This document shows positions 48,287 to 58,759 of a stretch of 59,879 nucleotides of DNA, one piece after another (position 1 is the stretch's first letter; every line of letters begins with the position of its first letter). Made by a program: the position numbers and the translations under genes. The DNA is from Lichtheimia corymbifera B2541 (lineage: Eukaryota; Mucoromycota; Mucoromycetes; Mucorales; Lichtheimiaceae). Under the pieces are notes generated by a model. It was given only the letters and a program-made list of their open reading frames with translations, did no database searches and had not been told where the DNA came from. The stretch lies in the NCBI GenBank assembly GCA_000697475.1, contig JNEU01000631.1:1-59879 (forward strand), written 5' to 3'.

Positions 48287-49493
48287 ATGGCCAACGATAA
48301 TGAACAGCAACGATTGTACCAGCCCAAGCCGCTCACTGCCATCACTCGATCTTCATCGCAATCGTCCTTTTTGAGCCGTCAAGACACACCTGTGGATATC
48401 GACGGAATGAGTTGGCCAAGTATGCTTTTCCTTTTTTTCATGTTTTACAACATCCGCTTTTGCTATGTTTGTATGTACCTGCTAATGCATCGAATAAAAC
48501 TATTATAGGTATAGGTTCCAAAGAAAGACGTGACGAAACGACTCAAGATCGCGAAGAACGACAAAAAAAGATTTCAGAGGCTGTGCGTACCATTCTTTCT
48601 TGCATTGGTGAAGATCCTGATCGCGAAGGATTGCTCAAAACACCTGATCGATATGCCAAAGCATTGCTCTTTTTTACAAAAGGATATGAGCAGAATATTC
48701 GAGGTAATCATCATGCAAACAGCGGAGAACAAAATGCATGAATCTAATTCTCGATATCATTCCCAGATGTTATCAATGATGCTATCTTTGAAGAAGGTAA
48801 TTGTAGAGAATGACCCAGCAGGATTGAATCGGTGGATTGAATTCTTTTGAGCGTAGACCATGATGAAATGGTGCTTGTCAAGGATGTGGATGTCTTTTCG
48901 CTGTGTGAACATCATATGGTGCCCTTCACTGGCAAGATTAGCATTGGCTATATTCCAAATCGCCGCGTCGTTGGTCTCAGCAAACTGGCCCGTATTGCAG
49001 AAATGTTCACAAGAAGGTATTTTCTATAGACGGAGGAAACAGTTGCATGTGCTGACGCTGGTTTACAGATTGCAAGTACAGGAGCGTGTCACAAAGCAAA
49101 TCGCCACCTCTCTTATGGAGATTCTGCAACCCCAAGGTGTTGCCGTTGTCATGGAAGCCTCACACTTGTGCATGTGTATGCGGTAAGAACAAAAGAGAGA
49201 AGGATGTCTATTTTGACTGTTTTGGCACTCACTCACTCACTCAATGCTTTTCTTTTTTACGCAGAGGAGTGCAGGTAATTAGAAAACAGAAGGTGTGAAT
49301 GTGATTGGGATCATTGACTAAAAGTTGCCAATGTTTATAGAAACCTGGAAGTGCTACAACAACAAGCTGCATGATGGGTAAGTGAAGGATGATCATACTA
49401 TACTGTGAGAAATGGCTGATGCAGCATTTACTAGGTGTTTTCCGAAGCAACCCAAAGACCCGCGAAGAGTTTCTTACATTGATCAGACGATAG
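48287..49493 (+). CDS. FOL2: GTP cyclohydrolase I
   Basis: A gene of about seven small exons starting [16 protein letters not shown]. An N-terminal disordered region is followed by the catalytic fold: [57 protein letters not shown] and [21 protein letters not shown]. The CEHH and HLC motifs give the zinc-binding Cys, His and Cys. The enzyme converts GTP to dihydroneopterin triphosphate, the first step of folate and tetrahydrobiopterin synthesis. Two exons are tiny: a 30-nt exon encoding VINDAIFEE, and a 10-nt exon at 49265-49274 encoding GVQ, which is needed to restore RGVQKPGS. Introns are 50-75 nt. Confidence 0.9.
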
Positions 49494-49726
49494 TTCACTA
49501 ACTACTATATCGTCATCATCTTCCTCAATGTCCAAAAAGGTACTTCAACATTACCATGTGCATATATCTGACCACCCTACTTTCCGCAAGAAACCCACCG
49601 TAGACATGTATAAATTCATTATTCCTTTTCTTTTTATGGTTTCAACACGTATATAATATACACAGACAATATCTAAATATCTTTTACATTGCGTCGAAGC
49701 TGATGGTGTTTGTGTCGTTGTTGTCA

Positions 49727-52087
49727 TTACAAATTGCCTGCGACAACAGCCTTTTTGCACAATGCGAGAGCTTTCAGATAATCGCCTCCTGCCTCTGCGA
49801 GAAAGTTGGCTAGTATTTGTCGATCGTGATATGGCATGATTACACAAAGATCATCCAACTCTTTTTGGTATGCTACAGGCTGTTGTTGTTGCTGCTGAAC
49901 TACTGCTGGTAATTGTTCATTCGTTATGGGCTGGGGTGTTGAAGGATATTCGTTCAAGACGGGTGATGGTGATGCCCTCTTCGAGTTGCTCCGGCTAAGG
50001 GATGGTGTAGTATATCCACCCTACAAGAGGGTTTAATATTGGATGGACCCCCCTGCGATGGACCACATAAACTTACCTTGAAACCAGTTTCAGTACCAGA
50101 TTGACTCGATCCACTTGTGCCACTTCGAGACCTTAGTGACTTTCTGCTCAGGGAAGAAAACAATTTGACCGATCTCTTGTCACTATCCGTACTCATGGAT
50201 GATATACTACACGTCTCCTTTTGTCTCTCAGTTTCCATTTTCTAAAGCAATATAAAGATAAGCATCATCAACGACGCCATCCTCTCTCTCTCTAAATGTC
50301 CTCCCTGCTTACCTCTGGATAACTCTTGCTATGGGGTATGGGTCGGCTTGGTGTGTCTATATGGTCATAAGGTGTGGTATTGACATTGGCTCGGCTCGAT
50401 GAATCATGTAACGCTGTTGGTGATTGATGTGGTAAAAGGTTATGGGCAGCAGAAATAAGATCGGTAGGTGTGGTGGTAGCTGAGGGCTCATTGGTGATGG
50501 GCGAAGAATTGCTGTATATGGTTGCTGCATTGTTGGATTTTACACTTTCAGAGGTGATCTTGGCCCACATGTCGTCTGCGCCCTTGTTCTTTTTGTTGGT
50601 GGATAATAATGGCTGGAGAATGGATTTCTTTGCAGGCTTTCTTTGTCTTGGTGTATAAGCTAATTATATAATGTGAGTAATTTATACAGGTATATATATA
50701 GATGAATGCATTACTTTTCATTATGGCAGGTGGACCACGATGGGTAGATTTCTGGATCCAGGTAGATAGGCCACTATTGGACCGTATACAATGATCAAAC
50801 GCAGTACCTAATTTATTATCATTAACCAATGTGTGCTACAATCAATGGATACATGTTACACCAACTTACCATAAGCCGCCATACGCTGCGATGCATCATT
50901 CATTTTCATGGTATGATACAATGTAAGAGCACGATGTGGGCCTCCTTTACGGCAACTCATTGTATAGCAACCGTGTCTATTTCGAATGATGTGCTCTGGT
51001 GGAGGATCGTTTTCATTGTTGCGTGGAGCTAGTTGTTGCATGGAACGTTCTTGCTTCAGCTGATGGGCTCGTGTTTCCAATAGATCTGAAAGACCAGTTG
51101 ACTTATCCTCGGGTTGTGCTGCAAAGATATCTTGAAATGTCTTTATAGAATCGAGTAGGTCGTCTCCTGTTGAATCATCCTTCCATGAAATCTTGTAATC
51201 ATGTTCTGTTTTTTCATCATGTTGATATTGCTGCTGCCCCTGCTGCTGCTGATGTTGTTGTTGATGGCGTTGATGATATCTTCCTTGACCTGATTTGATG
51301 CTTGGTACACGGTAGATGCTATCCTCAGGTGAATAGGAAGGTCGAGGCAGGTGTTTCTCATACGACTCCTGGGTTGGGACCTTTCGTTTGGTGATAGAAT
51401 TTTTACTGCGTAAGCTGCTGGATCTTTTAGTAGTTGTTGTTGTTGCTGATGATGGTTGTTTGGTAACGTTCATAGCAGTGGATGAACGGATAGGACCGAT
51501 AGTGGCGCTCTTTTGTGCTGTTGGATCATGTTGTTGCTTGATATTATTGATGGCAGCACCTCGTCGTCTTTGTCGTTGACATTTATAGCAAGTGCAATCG
51601 TCAGTGGCAGTACAACCCGATGCTGGCTTTTTGGTGGCGGGGGATGACAAAATGGCGCTCAAATAGGGATCGGCAGGTTGCTGTTGCTGCTGCTGCTGCT
51701 GCTGGTGTTGTTGTTGTCTAATAAAACATGAATTAAAATCAAGGAGTAGCTACATAAACGCTATATCCATTTACTGTAAAGGAGAAAGATCATCCGCCAA
51801 AGAAAATGATGGTGTCTTGGCATCCACTTTGGAAGGAATACCATCAATCTCAATTTTCATTGACTCGCCAGCTGTAGGCACTTGAAGGTTCACTACAAGG
51901 ATACACCTTATTCAATACACTTTTGCTTATGTATATGTATACCCATACACTTACGGTCTACTCGGTTCTCAAAGTGGATCTTTTGCACCCATTCTATTTT
52001 TGTGTCAATGAGCTTCCTTTCTAGCAAAAGTGTCCATGGCAACTTACCATTCAGGACATCGACGTCTGTAGTAGTAGTGGTTGTCAT
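49727..52087 (-). CDS. orphan protein with Cys cluster and CUE-like C-terminal domain
   Basis: A multi-exon gene (start MTTTTTTDVDVLNEW at 52087; about seven exons). The early part reads EWVQKIHFENR and later AGESMKIEIDGIPSK and SFSLADDLSPLQ. A compact Cys cluster follows a poly-Gln stretch (ASGCTATDDCTCYKCQRQRRR: C-x5-C-x-C-x2-C then Arg). The middle is disordered with Ser, Gln and Thr. The last exon ends in ELDDLCVIMPYHDRQILANFLAEAGGDYLKALALC, which fits a CUE-type ubiquitin-binding fold (MP motif, then GD). I recognise no named family for the whole. It could be a ubiquitin-binding or trafficking adaptor, but this is inference. Confidence 0.7.
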
Positions 52088-53255
52088 GGCTTTATTGTAA
52101 AGCCAGAGGCAATGGACCTGGAATTGGAGTCAAGTGGAGATGAAAGGAAAAGGAAATAATAGGCGAAAAAAGGTGAATTGCCTGATAATGGTCTGGAAAC
52201 GTTGCATGTGGATGAAATACGTTTGTGTGACCCACCAGTCGTTAGATCGCTTTAACACCTCAATGCAAAGTTGTCATTTATTCAAGGAAACATCCTCCCT
52301 TTTTCTCCATTTAAATTGCGTTGATGATGGTCACTTTCTCTCTCTTTATTCTCTCTCTCTCTCTCACACACACACCCGCATTATATCACGCAGGGGGAGG
52401 GGAATGAAAAAGTACAATTAAAACGGCATCAGGATGCATGCACATGAAAAGGTTACACAGGATTCCCTCCCATTTCATTCCCAGAACATTGCATGGTTCC
52501 GTTGTGTTTCCTAAATCAGAAAGTGACCAAGTGGGCCCTCACAGTGCGACTGGGACCTTTTGTGAATGACTCGTCAGATCCATGACAAGAGGGAATTGCT
52601 CGTGGTCATCGCTTTTGGACCCTGAATCACATCTTTTACATAATATGCATCGTGTGTTGAAAGAAGCTCAACAACAGCAGCCACGTTAAAGCTAAAGAGG
52701 CAAGGCGTGATTGATAAACCAGGGCACCAACCGTATATCCATCTCATCTAGACGATATAAATGGAAAAGACGACATGCTAGATTTATCAATGACGATCCT
52801 CAGAGAAGAATGGATATAGCTTATGAGGATTGATCACGTGTTCATTTTGGAAAATTATACAAATCATTGAGAGTTCCTCTTTTCTCCTTGTATTATGAGC
52901 TCGTTGATTACATTTCTATAATCCATATTGATTGTTGAGATATGCATCAAGATTAGAGGTGTTCTTGGTTCATGTAATTTCATTATTTCTCGAGGAGTAC
53001 CAACGTTACGATCACGTAGTACTCATCTTTGCAAGAGTCTTTAACCCTTTGTAATCCATATTTACGATAAGAGACTATCTTTGCAATAAGCTTCCCGGAA
53101 ACAATGTTCAGGGTAGCGACCGTACCATATCCCACCTCTTCCTATTCAATATTTCACACAAAGCATGGGGTCATTACTATAATAAAGTTGATTTTGATTG
53201 TTCGACTCACTTCAATTTCCAGCTCTTTCACTTCCACCTTATATTTTCTCTTCCT
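52088..53255. other. intergenic upstream of the CUE-like gene
   Basis: Over 1 kb. A TC/CA simple repeat lies at about 52340-52375. The open frame starting at 53104 enters the dispersed repeat described next. No gene is supported. Confidence 0.4.
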
Positions 53256-53259
53256 CCCA

Positions 53260-53400
53260 GTTGCAACTGTTGTCCCATTCAACTACAATTACGACTGTCC
53301 TGCTTCAACCCATCATGCCAATCCTACGATTCTATTGATCCGATTGTCTTTGACTGAATGGCAAGTCCATGGCGTGTACGTAGCCTTATCACTAGACCAC
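53260..53400 (+). repeat. dispersed repeat, copy 1 (inverted relative to copy 2)
   Basis: A segment of at least 130 bp that reappears on the opposite strand at about 57500-57635. Shared blocks include the coding-like peptide IRLSLTEWQV and the block TCCTGCTTCAACCCATCATG. Roughly 80% identical by eye. Copy 2 lies about 4 kb away, beyond the HMG-box gene. Confidence 0.65.
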
Positions 53401-53559
53401 TCCAACACCTTCCTCGGCCACGACGCATCTCCGCTTTTAAAATGCTTCGATACAAACGTGACAGAGCGCATGCCTATACTTCAGCTGACGTGCGGTATCG
53501 CTCGAGAGACCAATTGGCATCGTGTGGCATGTACCATTTAATCAAAGAACCATGTGGTT

Positions 53560-53850
53560 TGAACCAGCAACGATTGTCGGCATTGGTGCTGGTATGGCAT
53601 GAATGAATGATAATGATGGGCATATCCTAATCATCCTCTACATCTCTCAGGTATCAGGGAAATTGTCACTGCCACCGACACTGCACAGAATTTGGCAGAT
53701 CGTCAAACAAGACAACAACATATTGTCCAAATCTCTATTGCAAACAACTCGAATTGTCGGCATTGATCCTGGTGGCATGAAAATGGATAGCGAAGCACAC
53801 GTATCCTAACTCATCCTTTACATCTCCCAGGCATTCAGAGCAGTGATTAC
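53560..53850 (+). pseudogene. duplicated fragment with RuvC-I-like IVGIDPG motif (possible TnpB/Fanzor relic)
   Basis: Two direct copies (about 53565-53650 and 53748-53840) encode IVGIGAG and IVGIDPGGM. Each is followed by a branch-point-like CTAA(T/C), a pyrimidine run and a CTCTCAG or CTCCCAG acceptor. After the first copy an open frame reads REIVTATDTAQNLADRQT. The (I/V)VGIDPG pattern is the first RuvC motif of TnpB and eukaryotic Fanzor nucleases, whose Asp is catalytic. No zinc ribbon, second or third RuvC motif was found nearby, so the copies are fragments at best. Confidence 0.3.
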
Positions 53851-54265
53851 AACCAATCATTCCAGCAGTTGCTATTAGATATTTACGTGTAGTAACTTAC
53901 TTTAATACAATCTCAATATTGCTTTGGTACATGGGATGGGAGGCATTGGGTACAATGAAACCATGGATTGCTTCATCCAAAGAAGGCACTGAAAGAGATA
54001 GACAGTTGTAGACAGGGATTTATTTTGAGTCATGATTGTAAGGAACGAAAAAAGATATAACGCGTAATGGAGAGCATGTTTCCAATAAGCTGTGAGGACC
54101 TCTGTAACATTGGTAGTGAATATTATGTAGTACATTGATGTCATACCTGGTTTAAGCTTCACTGGTCATCATTGTCAAATGGAAAGCGATTTTAATTCAT
54201 ACAAAGAGAATCATATGCTAATCATATAAGATGGATAAAAACGAGAGACAAGAGACTAATATAAC

Positions 54266-55278
54266 CTAATGTTTGGGGTGCTTGGACTTTTTGAGCTTTT
54301 TGGATGGTGGATGATAAGATGTGCTGGAATTAGGGCGTTTGTTGTTCTTGAGTAAATGTTTCCCAGTGGACTTGGCAGGGAGCTTCCCCTTGACCAATTG
54401 TTTGGCAATGTTCTTCTTTTTGGTAACAGCATCCTTCGCCATAGTGAGCTTTTTGGGTGGAACGGTTGGTTCGGCAGCTTGCTTCGGTGATGAATTCGAC
54501 GTCATAATGGGTTTTTTGGGTGGAACTTTTGGTTCGGCAACTTGGCTTGGTGATGGATTCGTGGTCAGAGTGGGCTTTTGGGATGGAGCTTTGGGTTCGG
54601 AAACTTGGCTTGGTGATGGATTCGTGGTCAGAGTGGGCTTTTGGAATGGAGCTTTGGGTTCGGAAACTTGATTTGATGATGAATTTGAGTCGCTTGATTC
54701 TGTATCTGACGTGTCATCACCATCATCATTGCACATGGTATCATCCTTGATGGACCCTCCATTTTGATTACCGGCAGCTAGCTTTGCCTTCTTGTTGTTG
54801 TTGTATAGCTCCATCTCTTTTTCATATTGTTGTTTTGCCTCCTTAGCTCTGACTCTGTACGGCTATGGAAATAATCAATATCACATTTCAGCATCCCAAA
54901 TTTACTCCCACATACTTGTTTTTCTTCATCGCTAAGCGCTTTCCACCTGTGACCAAGAAGCGTCATAACATCACTAGCTTTACCATTTGTCTCGGCCTTA
55001 GCTTCTGAGCGATGGTCTTGACTATACAAAAGATAAGCCGACTTGGGATACTTGGGCTTATCGGGGTCCCTCGGTTCCTTGGACTTTTTCGTTTTCACTT
55101 CTTTCAGATCTATTTGATCTCTGCCTTCATCGAGAATTGCTGCAATTGACGCCAGATGACGGGCAATATCAATAAGATCCTGGGTAAGTTTTTCTACCAA
55201 ATCAGGCTATGCCTGTCTCTTAGCCATGGGGATGTAGAATTAGATGAGAAAAAATTTACATACCAAGCTTGACGACAT
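54266..55278 (-). CDS. HMG-box protein with Lys-rich tail and 21-residue tandem repeats
   Basis: Three exons. Exon 1 is MSSSL (from 55278), exon 2 starts PDLVEKLTQDLIDIARHLA, and a third carries the tail. The HMG box runs DKPKYPKSAYLLYSQDHRS to LGHRWKALSDEEKQPYR and AKEAKQQYEKEMELY; it is preceded by an acidic/basic stretch. The tail holds four copies of a 21-residue unit (xVSEPKAPxQKPTLTTNPSPS) and a Lys-rich end (KLKKSKHPKH). It resembles HMGB/Hmo1-type architectural chromatin proteins. Zygomycete sex loci also carry HMG genes, but the flanking triose-phosphate transporter and RNA helicase genes are absent here. Flanked on both sides by copies of the dispersed repeat. Confidence 0.83.
54419..54670 (-). 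repeat. four-copy 63-bp coding minisatellite in the HMG-box gene
   Basis: Four in-frame 63-bp units encode 21 residues each. Units 1 and 2 are nearly identical (QVSEPKAP, KPTLTTNPSP); units 3 and 4 have drifted (QVAEPKVPPKKP, QAAEPTVPPKKL). The two 5' units are the youngest. Confidence 0.8.
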
Positions 55279-56676
55279 GATTCTTTGTGAAAAGACTAGG
55301 AAGAGATGCAACGCAAAGCAAAGGCTTTTTTTCGGTCAACATAATAGACTTGTAAGCACTTACCTCTTGACTGGGTCGCAGTGTGTTTACATACCATGCT
55401 GGTGAATGACTACTTGCATAGCTACCACCCCCTTTTGACACCAATGATTAACCTAGCCTTTTTTTTTTCCTGCTGCCCTATTTCTGGCTTATACCCCCAA
55501 TCAACTCACTTAATGTGCCACGCCCTCACGATTGGTATGGGTACATGATGTTATATTCATTCTCGCCAGTGGTTTTTTTTTGTGTGAAAAATTTGGTGTT
55601 TCAAGGCAACCCATTCCAATTGACGGCCACTGGACTAGTAACCATCAACCTCGCGTATGTTCCACGGCAGCTTCGGTGTCGAGACTTGCATGCGCTCCCA
55701 CCACCTTCGACAGCGGCAGTAAAGCAGTCATAGTTCCCACGTATATTTCAAAGGGTCATTTGTGTGTTATATTGTGCGCTGCGTTATGCAAGAATTTAGA
55801 TAATGAAAAAATAATACAATGCGAACTTTGACAATTATGTTACTACCTTGTCTATGAACTACTTACATAAGAATCGGAATACGTGTTGAAAGGGAAAGGG
55901 AGATACGCGTGCGCATGATTATCACGCATGCATGACGCCAGATTAGGTTTGCATTTTATATTCACCCCCATATCACATATACAAAAAAAGCGACGTTCTG
56001 CTGCATGTATAAGATACAAACATCATTAGTGTCCTTGTCACAACGTGATACTGCTATTGAGATATTGAGCATGCAGTCAGTGTCATCTCAACAGCAGCAC
56101 AAGGTAACTACGTGATGATAAGAGATAAGCTGTACACAGAGGTTGAATTGTCCTCATGGATGTAAAATAAAAGTACCCATTCCTCACGGTGTCAAAGAAC
56201 ACCATGTGCCATTCCTCAAGTTGACCACAGGTGTTTCAAATCATAGGAATGGTGTTGATAGCAGCCAAGGGATTGCATATTGTGACACACAATAATAAAC
56301 ATCACGCTCGACAACATTATAGGCAAGCATGGGATGTCATGTACTCGTGAAACATTGTATCACACCTCATTCTTTCTTGAACAAAATGAACCAAGCTTAC
56401 AATGAACCAAGCGCTATGTTGGGGATCATCCACTCTCAAATTAATCTCTTGCAATACAAGAGTTCGCAAACCATCCCTGCCTTTCGTCTATCAGTATGTG
56501 AACTTGGAAGCTGGGACAAAAGGACAAAGGCATCTCAACACGAAATGTAGATGATCCAACCTCGCTTTCCAACATTCATGTTTGTATTCCCCTTTTTAAT
56601 CCAGAAACCAACCAAGTGATCCACATCTTGCAAATACGAACTGATTGTACGATGCTCTTTTAATACTATGTTGAAT
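55279..56676. other. 1.4-kb region without a supported gene
   Basis: Upstream of the HMG-box gene. Open frames at about 55515-55831 and 56329-56550 have no recognisable family. T-runs occur near 55458 and 55571. It may contain decayed repeat material. Confidence 0.35.
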
Positions 56677-57253
56677 TCAATCAAAAAGTCGAAGAAAAGC
56701 ATGATAGTGTGGGTGTTGATAAAGTAAATATAATAAGGGAACAGCATTGTGAATTGATAAGCTACGGATGAATCGCACCAACTCAATAGGGATAATTGTG
56801 CCATTGTATTCTTGGTTGCTGCCGTCATAAACACCCTTCATCCAGGGTATAAAATAGTTGCTGCATGCATTGACTTGAGTATTCCAATAGAATCCATGGC
56901 TGTAAGGCACCTTTCGCCAAGATATAAGCCCCTTCGTCGATTCCATCCAATCCATCATCATCCTCAGTCGTATCCATGTGTCACGATCCATTATTCCTGC
57001 TGATGACGCGCCAATGACCAAAGCAACATTCCAGGATATCCCATCACTGCACTTGATTGCATCCATTCATCAAATCCAATATTTCGGTTGAAGATAGCCA
57101 TATGATCGCTGCTGATATGCTTCCTTTTCCATCCGTGTTGGTCCATCCTTTCTTGGTCATTTTATTCCATCGCTGCTCAACCAGGTGAAGATTGGCTGTA
57201 TTATGATAGTCGATATGGTATCCCATCCATCGGAATCCGTACGTGTCAAGCAA
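56677..57253 (-). pseudogene. unrecognised gene relic broken by a frameshift
   Basis: Two overlapping minus-strand frames look like parts of one protein. The first (57253-57044, ending STEILDLMNGCNQVQ) reads into a second (57066-56677, starting MDAIKCSDGISWNVALVIG) only by a one-base shift at about 57050-57066. No splice pair fits there. The residue mix (Trp, Tyr, Gly, with NGT) looks like a secreted or luminal protein. A third frame shifts again toward 56535. I do not recognise the family. Confidence 0.35.
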
Positions 57254-57499
57254 GTTGCTGCAAGGAACTTAAAGACACTGGAGTAAACACCGTGCTAATA
57301 GCAACAGCTGCTATGTTCGGTCGCGAGAGAGAAGTGTGTTGGAGTCGAGTATTGTAGTAGCGTGACAAGGTAGTAAACGCTGTTTGAAACAATGGAGTGA
57401 AGACCTTGCTACTGGCAACTGCTGGAACGAATGCTGTTGCGATTGATTGTGGTGGAAGAAGGTGGAGTGTCAAGAAACGAGTGTGTTGTAGTAGTGAGG

Positions 57500-57640
57500 T
57501 GAACACGCCAGGGACTTGCCATTCAGTCAAAGACAACCGGATCAAGGCATTCGTAGCATTGACATGATGGGTTGAAGCAGGACAATCAATCGCAGAGGGT
57601 AGTTGTACTTGAATGGGGCAACAGTTGAGAACGGGAAGCG
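57500..57640 (-). repeat. dispersed repeat, copy 2
   Basis: Inverted counterpart of the 53260-53400 repeat. Shared text includes the reverse of TCCTGCTTCAACCCATCATG and a coding-like IRLSLTEWQVPG. The match begins near CAACTGTTGCCCCATTCAA and runs about 130 bp, roughly 80% by eye. Confidence 0.65.
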
Positions 57641-57734
57641 GAAGAGCTGGAAATTAAATAGATCAGGTACCGTCCGACAGATCCATGCACACTGTAAATT
57701 GATCCATGATGTTGACATTGCTCACCTTGACTTC

Positions 57735-58680
57735 AAACTTTCACATAAGATGCTCTTGGATATGCTGATCAACTTTGTCTTAATAAAGAACCCATGTTTC
57801 ATTTCCAAATTTTGAATGGGAGGCTGTAATGTGGGGTTTACTATGATGGACGGAAATTCCGCAACCGGCCGGATTCATAAAATGCCATTTAGTATGGATT
57901 ACCTTGGGATTCTCAATCTCAAATCTGAAACTTGGTCAGAAGGTTCTCTTCGTCATGCTGATCAACTCCATTCATTTAAAATCGTATGCTTCATTATGAT
58001 GTTTCAATGAATCGGACAGTCCAAATATAGGCGGAACGCAAGTAGGGTACATAGTGCACACCCCCGCGCTTGTCCACCTCCATCGTCAAATTTGGTCAGA
58101 CGGGTGGGCTTCAACATGCTGATCAACTCCATTCAAATAAAAATTGTAGGCTTCATTGTGAGAAATAAAATGGGAGCGTCCGACGATGAATGGACGGGAA
58201 TATGTGTAGGTTGGACGGCCCCATGACTCGATATTCCCTTTCTCAAAGATGAAACTTTCACACAAGGTGCTCACCGGCATGCTAATCAATTTCTTTCCCA
58301 TAAAGTCCTCATACTTCATTTGAAAATCTTGAATGGGAGGGTGTAATGTAGGATTTAGTATGATCGACGGAAATTCCGCACCCGTCCAAATTCATGAAAT
58401 GTCGATTAGTATGCATTACCTTGGGATTCCCCATTTCGAACATGAAATTTGGTAAGAAGCTTCGCTGAGTCATGCTGATCAACTTCATTCATTTAAAAAC
58501 CGCATGCTTCATTACGAGAATCTTAAATGCGGGATGATCCAAATATAATAGAGACGTAGAGTGTATAGTGCACACCCCCGCGATTGTCCACCTCCATTGT
58601 GAAACTTGGTCAGAGGTTGGGCTTCGACATGTTGATCAACTTCATTCAGATAAAAGTCATAGGCTTGATTGTAAAGTTTA
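57735..58680 (+). repeat. higher-order tandem array of an ~80-bp unit
   Basis: Six copies of an ~80-bp unit start at about 57735, 57927, 58087, 58251, 58444 and 58601. Each has GAAACTT or GAAATTT, then ATGCTGATCAACT and a run ending CTTCATT. Spacings of 192, 160, 164, 193 and 157 bp, and copy similarity, show a three-unit block of about 516 bp repeated twice (copies 1-2-3 and 4-5-6). Copies 1 and 4 share TTCACA(T/C)AAG; copies 3 and 6 are preceded by the same CACACCCCCGCG block. No intact gene is present. Confidence 0.8.
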
Positions 58681-58759
58681 GAGATACAGGCACCTTTATG
58701 TTTTTACATATATGCTGTAAGCGTGATGCTATATGGAGAGTGGTGTTTGTTCATTGTGA
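58671..58759 (+). repeat. extra copy of the hairpin outer segment
   Basis: A direct extension of the sixth array copy into a segment (GAGATACAGGCACCTTTATG, then GCGTGATGCTATATGG) that recurs inverted at 58833-58919 and direct at about 59187-59275. It links the tandem array to the palindrome. Confidence 0.75.

Noticed and set aside
54266..55278. HMG-box gene as the zygomycete sex locus (sexM/sexP)
   Set aside because: The flanking triose-phosphate transporter and RNA helicase genes are absent, and the protein has a Lys-rich repeat tail like HMGB/Hmo1 proteins.
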